NCBI RefSeq assembly: GCF_002836355.1
Contig: NZ_PJCA01000027.1
Span: 496,281-560,280 of the forward strand
Direction of reading: 5' to 3'
Source of the DNA: Moritella sp. Urea-trap-13
GTDB lineage: Bacteria; Pseudomonadota; Gammaproteobacteria; Enterobacterales; Moritellaceae
Length of the DNA stretch: 64,000 nt
The notes under the pieces were generated by a model. The model was given only the letters and a program-made list of their open reading frames with translations. It was not told the DNA's origin and did not search any database. Made by a program: the position numbers and the translations under genes. Position 1 is the first letter of the stretch; the number at the start of each line of letters is the position of its first letter. Shown piece by piece: positions 44,955 to 53,352 of the stretch.

Positions 44955-46354
44955 ATAGTTTGAGGGAGATGTTTATATATGGAATTGGTATTTTTGTATT
45001 AAAAGGCTTGGGCTTTATCATGATGCCCATCGTGACTCGTATGTTGACGCAAGTTGACTATGGAGAGCTTAATTTTTTAGTCAGTATTGCTTCAATGGTG
45101 AGTTTATTTCTGACGTTAGGTTTAGGGGATATCTTATTTCGTTTTGCCAGTGGTCAGGTTAAAGCAGATAACGAAGCGGTGATGCGTCAATGCTTTCGAC
45201 TGTCATTATTGTGCGCAGCGACATTTTTATGTCTGGCATTACCACTAAGTGGATTAATCATGAGTTGGTTACCGGTTAGTTTAGGGCTGTTAGATCTGCA
45301 ACTATTACTGATTAGTTTATCGCTGTCGTCGTTACTCACCGTTCCTTATTGTTATTTTAGAATGACCCACCGCGCTGTGCCTTTTATGGTCTTTTCTATT
45401 GCCCAAGGCGGGCTGCAAACGCTGCTTTCGATTGGTTTACTGCTATCTGGTTATGGCGTTACAGGTATGATGCTATCGAGTGCTATTAGTAGTTCTGCAG
45501 TCGCAATTGCGGTGTTAATTTATTTTCGTTCACATCTACAAGGTACGCGCGCTCAGTTTTCATTGGCGCATTATCGTTATATCGCCTTTATTGTTTGTTC
45601 CGGTATCTTTGTCTACTGTCTTAATGGTGCCGAGAATTGGCTGGTGGTTATTCATTTAGGCAAACAACAATTAGCGATATTTTTTGCTGCGGGGCAATTT
45701 GCTTTAATGATCTCGGTGGCCTTCGAACCATTTCGGATGTGGTGGTATGCAAGGCGTTTTCAGGTACATGAAACAGCTCCTGAACAAGGTGCTAAATATG
45801 CTGTGCTCGGTGTGCAAATCGGTATGCTATTGGCTGGTAGTATGCTGTTTTTTGCCCCTATTTTGATGGTTATTATGCTGCCTGAAAGTTACCGTGACAG
45901 CATCAGTTTAATTCCTTGGATGTGCCTGATTATGGCGTTACGTTTTCACTCTGAGTTATTGAATATAGGTTGTTTTTTGAAACAAAGTGCGAGATGGGCA
46001 TCGATCATTGATGGCGTTTGTGCGGTGCATTTAGTGGCTGTTGGTTATTGGGCAATTGGTGAATATGGCCTGACTGGTTTATTGGTCACCATGGTGTTAA
46101 CGGTATTGATACGAGGAATACTCTTCTATGTGATGAGTCAGCGCTTGGTTTATTTACCATATTGTAAATCATATTTACTGACATCATGGGGGATTTTTAT
46201 GCTCTTATTAACCGTGAATATAACCAAGATCAGTGGTTATCGAGTCATTGAATTTATTCTGCTGGTGATAAATACCTTGTTATTACTCTATTTTTATCGA
46301 GATTTGTGGCGCGGTTTACAGTTTTCAGCATGGCGCAGATACATTTCCCACTAA
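44951..46354 (+). CDS. Polysaccharide flippase (Wzx/oligosaccharide exporter-like)
   Basis: A 467-residue inner membrane protein with about twelve to fourteen helices. The N-terminal helix and FGFIMMPIVTRMLTQVDYGE-like stretch (here GFIMMPIVTRMLTQVDYGEL) are typical of the Wzx/MOP polysaccharide exporters. It should flip a lipid-linked glycan across the membrane. The ATGA overlap with the glycosyltransferase gene couples them. No polymerase gene follows; the ligase at 26.9 kb is far off. The sigma-54 activator gene begins 72 bases later. Confidence 0.88.
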   Translation: MNSLREMFIYGIGIFVLKGLGFIMMPIVTRMLTQVDYGELNFLVSIASMVSLFLTLGLGDILFRFASGQVKADNEAVMRQCFRLSLLCAATFLCLALPLSGLIMSWLPVSLGLLDLQLLLISLSLSSLLTVPYCYFRMTHRAVPFMVFSIAQGGLQTLLSIGLLLSGYGVTGMMLSSAISSSAVAIAVLIYFRSHLQGTRAQFSLAHYRYIAFIVCSGIFVYCLNGAENWLVVIHLGKQQLAIFFAAGQFALMISVAFEPFRMWWYARRFQVHETAPEQGAKYAVLGVQIGMLLAGSMLFFAPILMVIMLPESYRDSISLIPWMCLIMALRFHSELLNIGCFLKQSARWASIIDGVCAVHLVAVGYWAIGEYGLTGLLVTMVLTVLIRGILFYVMSQRLVYLPYCKSYLLTSWGIFMLLLTVNITKISGYRVIEFILLVINTLLLLYFYRDLWRGLQFSAWRRYISH

Positions 46355-46426
46355 TATTTTATTCATCACTAAAGTTAAAGGATTAAAGATAAAATATGCT
46401 CGATAGCGGTGACAAGGAATAATTAT

Positions 46427-47917
46427 ATGGAGTTTACTGCATTATTAGTCGAAGACAGCGCGTCGATTGGCGCTATTTATAGTGCTTATTTACGCAATGA
46501 AGGTGCAACTGTTACCTATGTTCAGTCTGGTCGAGATGCATTAGCTGAGCTTACGCGTTGGCAGCCTGATTTACTTATTTTAGATATCCAGTTACCTGAT
46601 ATGTCTGGGATGGATATTTTAATGACAGTACAGCAACGTCATCCCGACATTAGTATCATCATGATCACCGCACATGCCTCCATTGACCTTGCTGTCGATG
46701 CGATGCGTGCAGGGGCATTTGATTTTTTAGTCAAACCTTTCGATGCCAAACGCCTATCTATTACCTTGCGTAACGCACTTAAACAAAGACAATTGCTCAA
46801 TTTAGTCGCTAATTATGAAAGTAGCTTACCTAAACATAATTACCAGGGTTTTATTGGTGAGTCGCTAGCTATGCAAGCTGTGTATAAGACTATTGATTGT
46901 GTTGCCAGTAGTAAAGCTTCGGTGTTCATTGTCGGAGAAAGTGGTACCGGTAAAGAAGTATGCGCCCAAGCAGTGCATGATTGTGGGGTACGTAAAAGCA
47001 AACCGTTTGTCGCGCTTAACTGCGCCGCAATCCCCAAAGAGTTAATTGAAAGTGAGATATTTGGCCATGTAAAAGGCGCATTTACGGGGGCTACATCCAA
47101 CCGCGATGGTGCGGCAACACGGGCGCATGGCGGTACATTATTTCTGGATGAAATATGCGAAATGGACTTAGATTTACAGAGTAAGTTATTACGCTTTATT
47201 CAAACCGGTGTATTTCAGCGTGTCGGTGGTTCACAAGAAGAGTGTGTCGATGTGCGGTTTATTAGCGCGACTAATCGTCACCCTTGGAATGAAGTGAGTG
47301 CAGGGCGATTCCGCGAAGATCTTTTTTATCGCTTGCACGTGATCCCGATTGAACTGCCGCCTTTGCGTATGCGTAATAATGATTGTTTATTGATTGCCAA
47401 ACAGTTACTCATTGATTACGGCATGGAAGAGGGGAAAGCATTCACTGGGTTTGATCAGCGCGCTATTGAGATAATTACACATTATTCTTGGCCTGGTAAC
47501 GTACGTATGTTGCAAAATGTGATCCGTCAAATTGTGGTATTAAACACGGGTGAATTGGTAACGAGTAATATGCTGCCTATCGAGATCAAGCAAATGAGTC
47601 TTTCTGATGAAAAAAAAATCAACCCGTCTCTATTAACGTTCGATGATTATACTAATACACATAATACGTACGAAGCTTTACCTACGTTATCACCAAGTCT
47701 GACTGATAATAACCTGCCGGGAAAAGCGATGCTCGTTAACAGTGTTGATGACGATATTATGCCTTTGTGGAAAAGTGAAAAGAGTATTATTGAAAACGCA
47801 ATCGCCCATTGTCACGGCAATATCCCCAAGGCTGCTGCACGGCTTGATATTAGTGCATCGACTATCTATCGTAAACGCCAGATCTGGGCGCAAGCTTCAG
47901 GCAGTAACGTAAATTGA
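46427..47917 (+). CDS. LuxO/SypG-like sigma-54-dependent response regulator
   Basis: A 496-residue NtrC-family regulator starting at the ATG at 46427 with AGGA ahead. Receiver with VEDSAS and Asp 53 in LLILDIQLPD; AAA+ domain with GESGTGKE (Walker A), the sigma-54 contact loop GAFTGA and FLDEICEMDLDLQ; Fis-type helix-turn-helix at the end (GNIPKAAARLDISASTIYRK). Central wording is close to Vibrio LuxO (SSKASVFIVGESGTGKEVCA). Position after glycan genes recalls SypG, the LuxO-like activator of Vibrio polysaccharide genes. No luxU or Qrr-like RNA is visible. Confidence 0.88.
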   Translation: MEFTALLVEDSASIGAIYSAYLRNEGATVTYVQSGRDALAELTRWQPDLLILDIQLPDMSGMDILMTVQQRHPDISIIMITAHASIDLAVDAMRAGAFDFLVKPFDAKRLSITLRNALKQRQLLNLVANYESSLPKHNYQGFIGESLAMQAVYKTIDCVASSKASVFIVGESGTGKEVCAQAVHDCGVRKSKPFVALNCAAIPKELIESEIFGHVKGAFTGATSNRDGAATRAHGGTLFLDEICEMDLDLQSKLLRFIQTGVFQRVGGSQEECVDVRFISATNRHPWNEVSAGRFREDLFYRLHVIPIELPPLRMRNNDCLLIAKQLLIDYGMEEGKAFTGFDQRAIEIITHYSWPGNVRMLQNVIRQIVVLNTGELVTSNMLPIEIKQMSLSDEKKINPSLLTFDDYTNTHNTYEALPTLSPSLTDNNLPGKAMLVNSVDDDIMPLWKSEKSIIENAIAHCHGNIPKAAARLDISASTIYRKRQIWAQASGSNVN

Positions 47918-47952
47918 TTCGAGTTTAAATTGTATTGTTATGTCGATTTACC

Positions 47953-47996
47953 TTTACACGATAATGATTATCAAATATAAATGAGAATCATTATTA
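47953..47996 (+). promoter_or_regulatory. Promoter with two strong Fur boxes
   Basis: A -35 TTTACA (47953-47958) and -10 TATAAA (47976-47981) are 17 bases apart. GATAATGATTATC (47960-47972) is a perfect 6-1-6 Fur palindrome inside the spacer. TGAGAATCATTATTA (47982-47996) just after the -10 matches TGATAATnATTATCA at 12 of 14 fixed positions. This is a textbook arrangement for iron repression of the genes that follow. Confidence 0.85.
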
Positions 47997-48010
47997 TTAA
48001 GGGTGTGGTT

Positions 48011-48439
48011 ATGAAAACTTGGAAAGTGCTGATGGCGGATGGTCATCGTTGTTTTAATGATAAATCATGGCAAGATGCAGAGCTGTATTATCAACATGCC
48101 GTTGAGCAGATACAGCAACAATGGAAAGACAAGCCTGAGGACAAAACTTTATTGATGGCTTGGATATCTGTTCAGCATAACTTAGCCGCGCTTTATGAAG
48201 CACAAGACCAGCCTTATACTGCGCTACGCTATTTAACGCTACCTCACCAATGGATGATGTCATTATTGGGCGGTAAGTATGTATCTGACACCTTGAAAGC
48301 ATTAGCAACCCAAGCGATAAAAGTCACTTTAATGCCACTATTAAATTTTAGTCGTCGCCATCCTATCTGTGAATCTTGTTTTGATGCTTTGCAAATATCC
48401 CCCGAGTGGCTTGCTGAGCCTAATGTTACTGTTCATTAA
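48011..48439 (+). CDS. TPR-like helical protein under Fur control (possibly DUF2753)
   Basis: A 142-residue soluble helical protein starting at the ATG at 48011 with GGGTG ahead. It has TPR-like helices with W-x-x-A-E-x-Y-Y-x-x-A (DAELYYQHAVEQIQQQW) and HNLAALYEAQDQPYTALRYL. HPICESCFDAL near the end holds two Cys and a His. The layout resembles DUF2753 proteins of Vibrio; this is by eye. The Fur-box promoter directly upstream makes iron-limited expression likely. It leads a two-gene unit with a small membrane protein. Confidence 0.65.
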   Translation: MKTWKVLMADGHRCFNDKSWQDAELYYQHAVEQIQQQWKDKPEDKTLLMAWISVQHNLAALYEAQDQPYTALRYLTLPHQWMMSLLGGKYVSDTLKALATQAIKVTLMPLLNFSRRHPICESCFDALQISPEWLAEPNVTVH

Positions 48440-48451
48440 TAGGACGTGGTT

Positions 48452-48649
48452 ATGCAATTGATATCAGCTATTAAAACAGTATTCTTAGTATTTATATTCT
48501 CTTTGACTCATCCCTATAACTTGGCTTACGCGGAGCAAGTTAGCGCAGTGTCTCTACCTTCTTTAGCCAAATTACTGTGGGTTTTACCGGTTATTCTAGC
48601 TGTAGTTTACGTCGTTATTTGTATTCGACGTGTCTATAGAGTGAAGTAA
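48452..48649 (+). CDS. Small membrane protein, second gene of the Fur-controlled unit
   Basis: A 65-residue protein starting at the ATG at 48452 with AGGA ahead (a GTG two codons earlier is less likely). A signal-like N-terminus (about 1-28, ending AYA) is followed by EQVSAVSLPS and a membrane helix (about 39-56), then a short basic end (RRVYRVK). It begins 13 bases after the TPR-like gene and is probably co-transcribed. I do not recognise a family. Its context suggests a role in iron starvation. Confidence 0.6.
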   Translation: MQLISAIKTVFLVFIFSLTHPYNLAYAEQVSAVSLPSLAKLLWVLPVILAVVYVVICIRRVYRVK

Positions 48650-48742
48650 TCTCAGATGACTAACAGAGCAGGCGTACGATGTTGTTCATTAGGCGTTTAG
48701 GTGTGAGATTTGAGCGTTAAGAAAGAGGTTACTGGTGAAGCT

Positions 48743-48783
48743 GTACTTATCTGATCTGCTCGATAGACAGACCAGATAAGCAC
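48743..48783. terminator. Hairpin terminator between the small membrane gene and gltS
   Basis: GTACTTATCTG (48743-48753) pairs with CAGATAAGCAC (48773-48783) at ten of eleven positions, with an inner TCTG/CAGA stem. It lies between convergent genes. Confidence 0.6.
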
Positions 48784-48788
48784 TTGGC

Positions 48789-50012
48789 TTAGCCTATAAA
48801 GCTGATATAACCTTGTAGGATAATTAAATTCACAATATCAATGAAGAATGCGCCAACAATAGGCACAACCATAAATGCTTGCGGTGAAGGGCCATAACGC
48901 GATACGAGCGAGCCCATGTTCATTACCGCTGTTGGTGTCGCACCAAGACCAAAACCACAGTGACCGCCGGCAATAATCGCAGCATCGTAGTTTGAACCCA
49001 TTAGTTTAAATGTCACAAAATATGAGAATAGCGCTAATACCACAGCTTGCACCGATAAAATCACCAATAGCGGTAAAGCTAAATCAAAAATATTCCATAA
49101 TTTTAGATTCATTAATGCCATGGCTAAGAATAAAGATAAAGCTACAGTACCTAGAATATCAACCGCTTCAGTATTCACTTTATAACTTTTGGTTACTTCC
49201 GTTGTATTGGTAAAGATCACACCTAAAAATAGCGCGTATACAAAGTCAGGAATGCGTAACCAAGTGATGTTGAGCAGCGAAACAGCTTGTTCGACATAAC
49301 CAGCACCTACCACGCAGGTGAGCAAAATGAACAGTGTTTCAATGATACTTTTACCTGTGATGCGGTCTTCTTCTAATTCATTGTAAGTGACTAGCTCAGG
49401 AAATTGTTCATGATGGTTGGTACCAATACCATAGTCGGACTCTAAGTTGTTTTTAGCAATCAGACGTTGGGCAACTGGACCACCGATAATACCACCAATA
49501 ACTAAGCCAAAAGTGGCCGCTGCCATTGCTAATTCAAGGGTGTTTATCCCGTACAGGTCATAAAATGTTTGCGACCAAGCTGCACCAGTACCGTGACCAC
49601 CAGATAAGGTGATTGAGCCTGCAATTAAGCCGTAGATAGGCTCTAGCCCAAGCATAGTGGCTAAGCTAACTCCAATACCGTTTTGAATAATAATGTAAAG
49701 CGAGGCAACCGCTAAGAAAAGGAAAACCTTTGAGCCGCCTTTTAATAGTTGAGTGTAACTGGCTGCCAGGCCTACGGTACTAAAGAACATAAGCATTAAT
49801 GTGCTTTGTAGGGGCAGAGAAAATTCTAGTGTGATATTTTGAAAGTGTAAAATGGTGATGATAATTGCGACGATTAACCCACCAACTATCGGTTCTGGGA
49901 TATTAAATCGTTGCAGTAGCGATATTTTTTTATTAAAGACATGCCCTAAAAACAGCACTAAAAAAGCGATCAAAAAAGATTCTAGTTCACCAATTGAATA
50001 AATAGTATTCAT
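48789..50012 (-). CDS. gltS: Sodium/glutamate symporter GltS
   Basis: A 407-residue membrane protein with ten or more helices in two inverted halves, as in GltS. Marks are ITLSGGHGTGAAW (first re-entrant loop region), GGHCGFGLGATPTAVMNM (second) and FNIPEPIVGGLIVA near the N-terminus. Length is close to the E. coli protein (401). It imports L-glutamate with Na+, useful in a marine setting. A GAGGTAAT site lies ahead of the ATG. It stands alone. Confidence 0.93.
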   Translation of the reverse strand: MNTIYSIGELESFLIAFLVLFLGHVFNKKISLLQRFNIPEPIVGGLIVAIIITILHFQNITLEFSLPLQSTLMLMFFSTVGLAASYTQLLKGGSKVFLFLAVASLYIIIQNGIGVSLATMLGLEPIYGLIAGSITLSGGHGTGAAWSQTFYDLYGINTLELAMAAATFGLVIGGIIGGPVAQRLIAKNNLESDYGIGTNHHEQFPELVTYNELEEDRITGKSIIETLFILLTCVVGAGYVEQAVSLLNITWLRIPDFVYALFLGVIFTNTTEVTKSYKVNTEAVDILGTVALSLFLAMALMNLKLWNIFDLALPLLVILSVQAVVLALFSYFVTFKLMGSNYDAAIIAGGHCGFGLGATPTAVMNMGSLVSRYGPSPQAFMVVPIVGAFFIDIVNLIILQGYISFIG

Positions 50013-50625
50013 ATTACCTCTTGGTCTTTATACAGTCTTACATAACACGCTCAATCTAAAGCGGATCTGAATGAACAGATAATAAAGCTGATGGTGTGAT
50101 TAAAATTAAACTTAAAAATTGACAGACTGTTGCTGCAGAATGAATGGATCCTGGCAGATAGAAGTGCACAGCATCATTATTGATGGCTGGGTCTTCCATA
50201 CTGGTTTTTAAGCTTTCTTAAATTGCGTTAAGCGCGGAGCTTAAGTATGTAGACAAACGTTACTTCTATTCATTGTAAGGTTTGTAGTTTGGCTATCTGT
50301 GATTGATAGGTTAAATAAAAACAGTGGTAGAATATATCATGCTTTGTTGTTTTATCATTACCCTCAGCTGGAGTTGAGCGTTTTATCAGCATTTTGGTCG
50401 ATTTTAAATAAATTGCAGTGCACATTTAGTACGAAACATCGTTTTTAAACAATTTTTACAGTTCATCAATTTTATGTGTTTGTTTGTAAATACCAATCGA
50501 TAGCGAGCGATTAGGGGGCTTAACTTTGGGTTTAGTCTTGGGTAGATTGACCCGCATCAATAAGGTAGTATCTTATCGATAACAGTGTACTCTAAGTGGA
50601 TATTTAGAGTTTAAATTAACCATGA
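50013..50625. other. Long intergenic region between divergent gltS and pldA
   Basis: About 610 bases without a gene I can support. It holds the two promoters, with AT-rich runs near 50290-50480. No tandem repeats, tRNA or hairpin with T-run was seen; a small RNA cannot be ruled out. Confidence 0.4.
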
Positions 50626-51660
50626 ATGGAATCAATTTTGCGACGATTAAATTACAAAATATTGGGTTTATTACCGCTACTTTTTGGCGTGAGCGCTCAA
50701 GTACAGGCTGCCACGGAAAGCGAGTGTATTGACAAGCAAGTCGCAGCCAGCCCAGCAGAAATGACATTAGGTGAAATAAGAGGGATATGTGCAGCACAAA
50801 GCAGCCTTGATGAAGATGGCACTGTCATCATCCGCGGTAAAAAAGTAAAAGCAGGGGTATTAACAAGACGTATTGTTGAGGAACGCCAGAATGATTCGTC
50901 GGAATTTGTGCTTACTCCTCATCGAATGAATTACATTCTACCTGTTTACAGTACGAATGAAGTTAATCCCGAAGCTTATAAAGACGCAGAAGCCTTGGAC
51001 GATGGTTACAAGACGGTCGAATCCAAATTTCAATTAAGTCTTAAGTTACCGTTAAGTTACAGCTCTTTGCTTGTTGACGGCGATCGTATCTATGCAGCAT
51101 TCACTATCGAAGCTTGGTGGCAAGTTTATGCTAAGGATATATCGAGTCCCTTCCGAGAAACAAATTACCGTCCTGAGGTGTTCTATGTAGCACCACTTGA
51201 TTGGCACCCTAATGATGCTAATACCGGAGTAATGGTTGGTTTTGAGCATCAATCAAATGGACGTTCTGGTAGCCTTTCTCGCTCATGGAATCGAGTTTAC
51301 GCTGAGTTTATCTATGAACAAGGCAATTTAGTTTGGAGTGTGAGACCTTGGTATCGTCTAGCTGAAGATGAGAAAGTTGGTACCAGTCCAAAAGGGGACG
51401 ATAACCCTGATATTGCAGATTATATGGGTAATGTCGAATATGGTATCGGTTACGCATTTGGTAAATATGAACTGAGCGCGGAGATGCGCCAAAACTTTTC
51501 TACTAATAATGGCTCGGTGCAGATAAACCTAACAACACCTTTATATGGCAAGTTGAAAGGTTATATCACTGTGTTTAATGGCTATGGCGAAAGCCTAATT
51601 GATTACAATCACAGTCAGACGCGCTTTGGTATTGGTATAGCGCTGAATAATATGTTTTAA
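50626..51660 (+). CDS. pldA: Outer membrane phospholipase A (OMPLA)
   Basis: A 344-residue protein with a signal peptide (ending VQA) and an outer-membrane barrel. The active site is in FEHQSNGRSGSLSRSWNRVY: His 208, Ser 210 and Asn 222 have the same +2 and +14 spacing as His142, Ser144 and Asn156 of E. coli OMPLA. The C-terminus ends in Phe as outer-membrane barrels do. It cleaves phospholipids that reach the outer leaflet. It has an extra acidic N-terminal part of about 60 residues before the barrel. ATG at 50626 lacks a clear ribosome-binding site; a TTG four codons later is an alternative. Confidence 0.92.
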   Translation: MESILRRLNYKILGLLPLLFGVSAQVQAATESECIDKQVAASPAEMTLGEIRGICAAQSSLDEDGTVIIRGKKVKAGVLTRRIVEERQNDSSEFVLTPHRMNYILPVYSTNEVNPEAYKDAEALDDGYKTVESKFQLSLKLPLSYSSLLVDGDRIYAAFTIEAWWQVYAKDISSPFRETNYRPEVFYVAPLDWHPNDANTGVMVGFEHQSNGRSGSLSRSWNRVYAEFIYEQGNLVWSVRPWYRLAEDEKVGTSPKGDDNPDIADYMGNVEYGIGYAFGKYELSAEMRQNFSTNNGSVQINLTTPLYGKLKGYITVFNGYGESLIDYNHSQTRFGIGIALNNMF

Positions 51661-51665
51661 GCGTA

Positions 51666-52445
51666 TTAGCCAAACTTGTGCTCATGGGCTTGCAGTGTTC
51701 TTTCTACTTTTTTTAACGCTAATGCTATTTTAGCGGCGATAGCTGGTGACGCATGTTTATCACCTAAAAAAGTAGCCGAATGCGCAGCGCATAGGTTTTC
51801 AGCATCTTGCCATTGTGTCATTAATTGTGTTGTCCAATCCCGGAACTCAGCTGCTGCACCAGCTCTTTTTGCGAGAGTCTGTGGCAATGTCATGTGAAAT
51901 GCGACTTCTGGCTTTTTCAGCACGCCAATGATACTCGGAAACTTCAAGTACATTAAAGTATCATCGACGTGGATCGTTTTAGACGCTTTGTGGTAGGCAA
52001 GTACCGATGAAAAGTGTAGGTTTTCGTTGCTGGAAATGAAATCAACCCCCGCCGGTACTGAGAATTCAAAATCGTCAGCAAATAACGCGGCAAACTCACT
52101 TGTTTCAGTGCGCTGTGATTGCCAAGGCAAGTTGGGGAATTTATCAAGGTGACGCTGAGTCCCATAGAGTTTAGCATTAGGGTATAACGCATGTACTTTT
52201 TGCACATGGACGGTATGGAAAGGGTGTAAATTAATGATGGCTTCCAGATCCGCACCTTTGTTTGTTAATGCATCGACTTGGTTTTTTAGTTTGCCTGTTA
52301 ATGTGTAAGCATCAAGCAGGACAAATTTACCATTCTCGCAGCGTACAATTGATGCATGAGTGCCTATATTTAAGATCCCGCCAATCTTAAAATCGCCGCG
52401 TATGTTCCAAAAGTTATCCGCAATATTTAGTATTTGTTCACTCAT
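51666..52445 (-). CDS. MBL-fold hydrolase-like protein
   Basis: A 259-residue protein with the metallo-beta-lactamase layout: ILNIGTHASIVRCENGKFVLLDAYTL at the N-terminus, then the metal motif region INLHPFHTVHVQKVHALYP and VHVDDTLMYLKFPS. The usual HxHxDH is changed to HPFHTVH, so metal binding may differ or be lost; it resembles DUF4336-like relatives. Substrate unknown. Convergent with pldA with five bases between. Confidence 0.7.
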   Translation of the reverse strand: MSEQILNIADNFWNIRGDFKIGGILNIGTHASIVRCENGKFVLLDAYTLTGKLKNQVDALTNKGADLEAIINLHPFHTVHVQKVHALYPNAKLYGTQRHLDKFPNLPWQSQRTETSEFAALFADDFEFSVPAGVDFISSNENLHFSSVLAYHKASKTIHVDDTLMYLKFPSIIGVLKKPEVAFHMTLPQTLAKRAGAAAEFRDWTTQLMTQWQDAENLCAAHSATFLGDKHASPAIAAKIALALKKVERTLQAHEHKFG

Positions 52446-52745
52446 GTTCTTTATTACCTCAATACCAGCTTCGTTTTTACTATAAGGTCGCTATTTATGA
52501 TGACCACTGTGATAGTAGCAATAGCACAAGAAATTAGGTGTATATATCTAATTCCTCGTATTGATATTAATGACTCTTATCGCGTTACTTTAACTGTGTT
52601 GTTTAAATTTAAAACGAAGGGTGTGTAAAGTGTTCATGTGGCATAAGCTGACTTGCATGTGCTCACTAACTGCTGCATAATCTCTCCGTCGAAACAATAG
52701 ACTGTCTGGCTAACAATGTTTAGCGGGATAAGTCGAAAAGTTAAT
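52446..52745. other. Region upstream of tRNA-His without a supported gene
   Basis: 300 bases. An open frame at 52434-52628 lacks a ribosome-binding site and family resemblance. The tRNA promoter presumably lies in 52680-52740. Confidence 0.4.
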
Positions 52746-52822
52746 GGCGGTTGTAGCTCAGTTGGTAGAGCCCCGGATTGTGATTCCGGTTGTCGAGGGT
52801 TCAATCCCCTTCAGTCGCCCCA
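52746..52822 (+). tRNA. tRNA-His (anticodon GTG)
   Basis: A 77-base cloverleaf. The extra G at position -1 (52746), typical of tRNA-His, faces C73. The acceptor stem pairs GCGGTTG with CAGTCGC (two G-U pairs); the D-arm reads GCTCAGTTGGTAGAGC, the anticodon loop ATTGTGATT holds GTG, the T-loop is TTCAATC and the CCA end is encoded. Confidence 0.97.
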
Positions 52823-52826
52823 TATT

Positions 52827-52864
52827 AAAAAGCACCGAACATATAAATGTTCGGTGCTTTTTTG
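52827..52864 (+). terminator. Strong intrinsic terminator after tRNA-His
   Basis: AAAAAGCACCGAACA and TGTTCGGTGCTTTTTT form a perfect stem with a 7-base loop and a T-run, four bases after the tRNA. Confidence 0.92.
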
Positions 52865-53352
52865 GTTTTACAATAATAAAAGTTAAGCCACTTCTTTAAT
52901 CCAGTATCACTTCTTCATTAATCTTGAAATAGAGCTGCAACACGTCCCGTCTCTAAATCATCATTGTTCGACATTATCGTCCGAAAACCCCTTTGCAATT
53001 TTTAATCTAGATGCCAAATCGCGGCTATTTTATACTTGCTCGCCTTAAATGTAACTCATTGGTTAACAAGGGGGAAGCGGTTGGTGCATTCATTGTTATC
53101 AACTTGATCGGTATTTTTTCTTAGTGATTCCCTCACATTATATAATATTAATTATGGTCCGTCTGCAATATAATAATCCGCAAAATAGCGTCGAGCTATT
53201 ACATATATTTGGCTTAATCAGTGTTTGGGTAGGAAAATATAGCGAACTTGTGTTTATTTATGAGATCTTCGCCTCTTACTGGTTACTCCTTAAGTGTTAA
53301 TATCTCGTCATATTTACCTTTCTTTACTTATCGATAATAAAAGAGATTAGTT
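52865..53352. other. Intergenic region upstream of the POT-like transporter gene
   Basis: About 490 AT-rich bases. The promoter of the transporter gene probably lies in the last 200. I see no ORF or repeat. Confidence 0.4.

Noticed and set aside
52434-52628. Possible 64-residue gene before tRNA-His
   Set aside because: No ribosome-binding site or recognisable domain; it starts inside the divergent MBL gene's start region.
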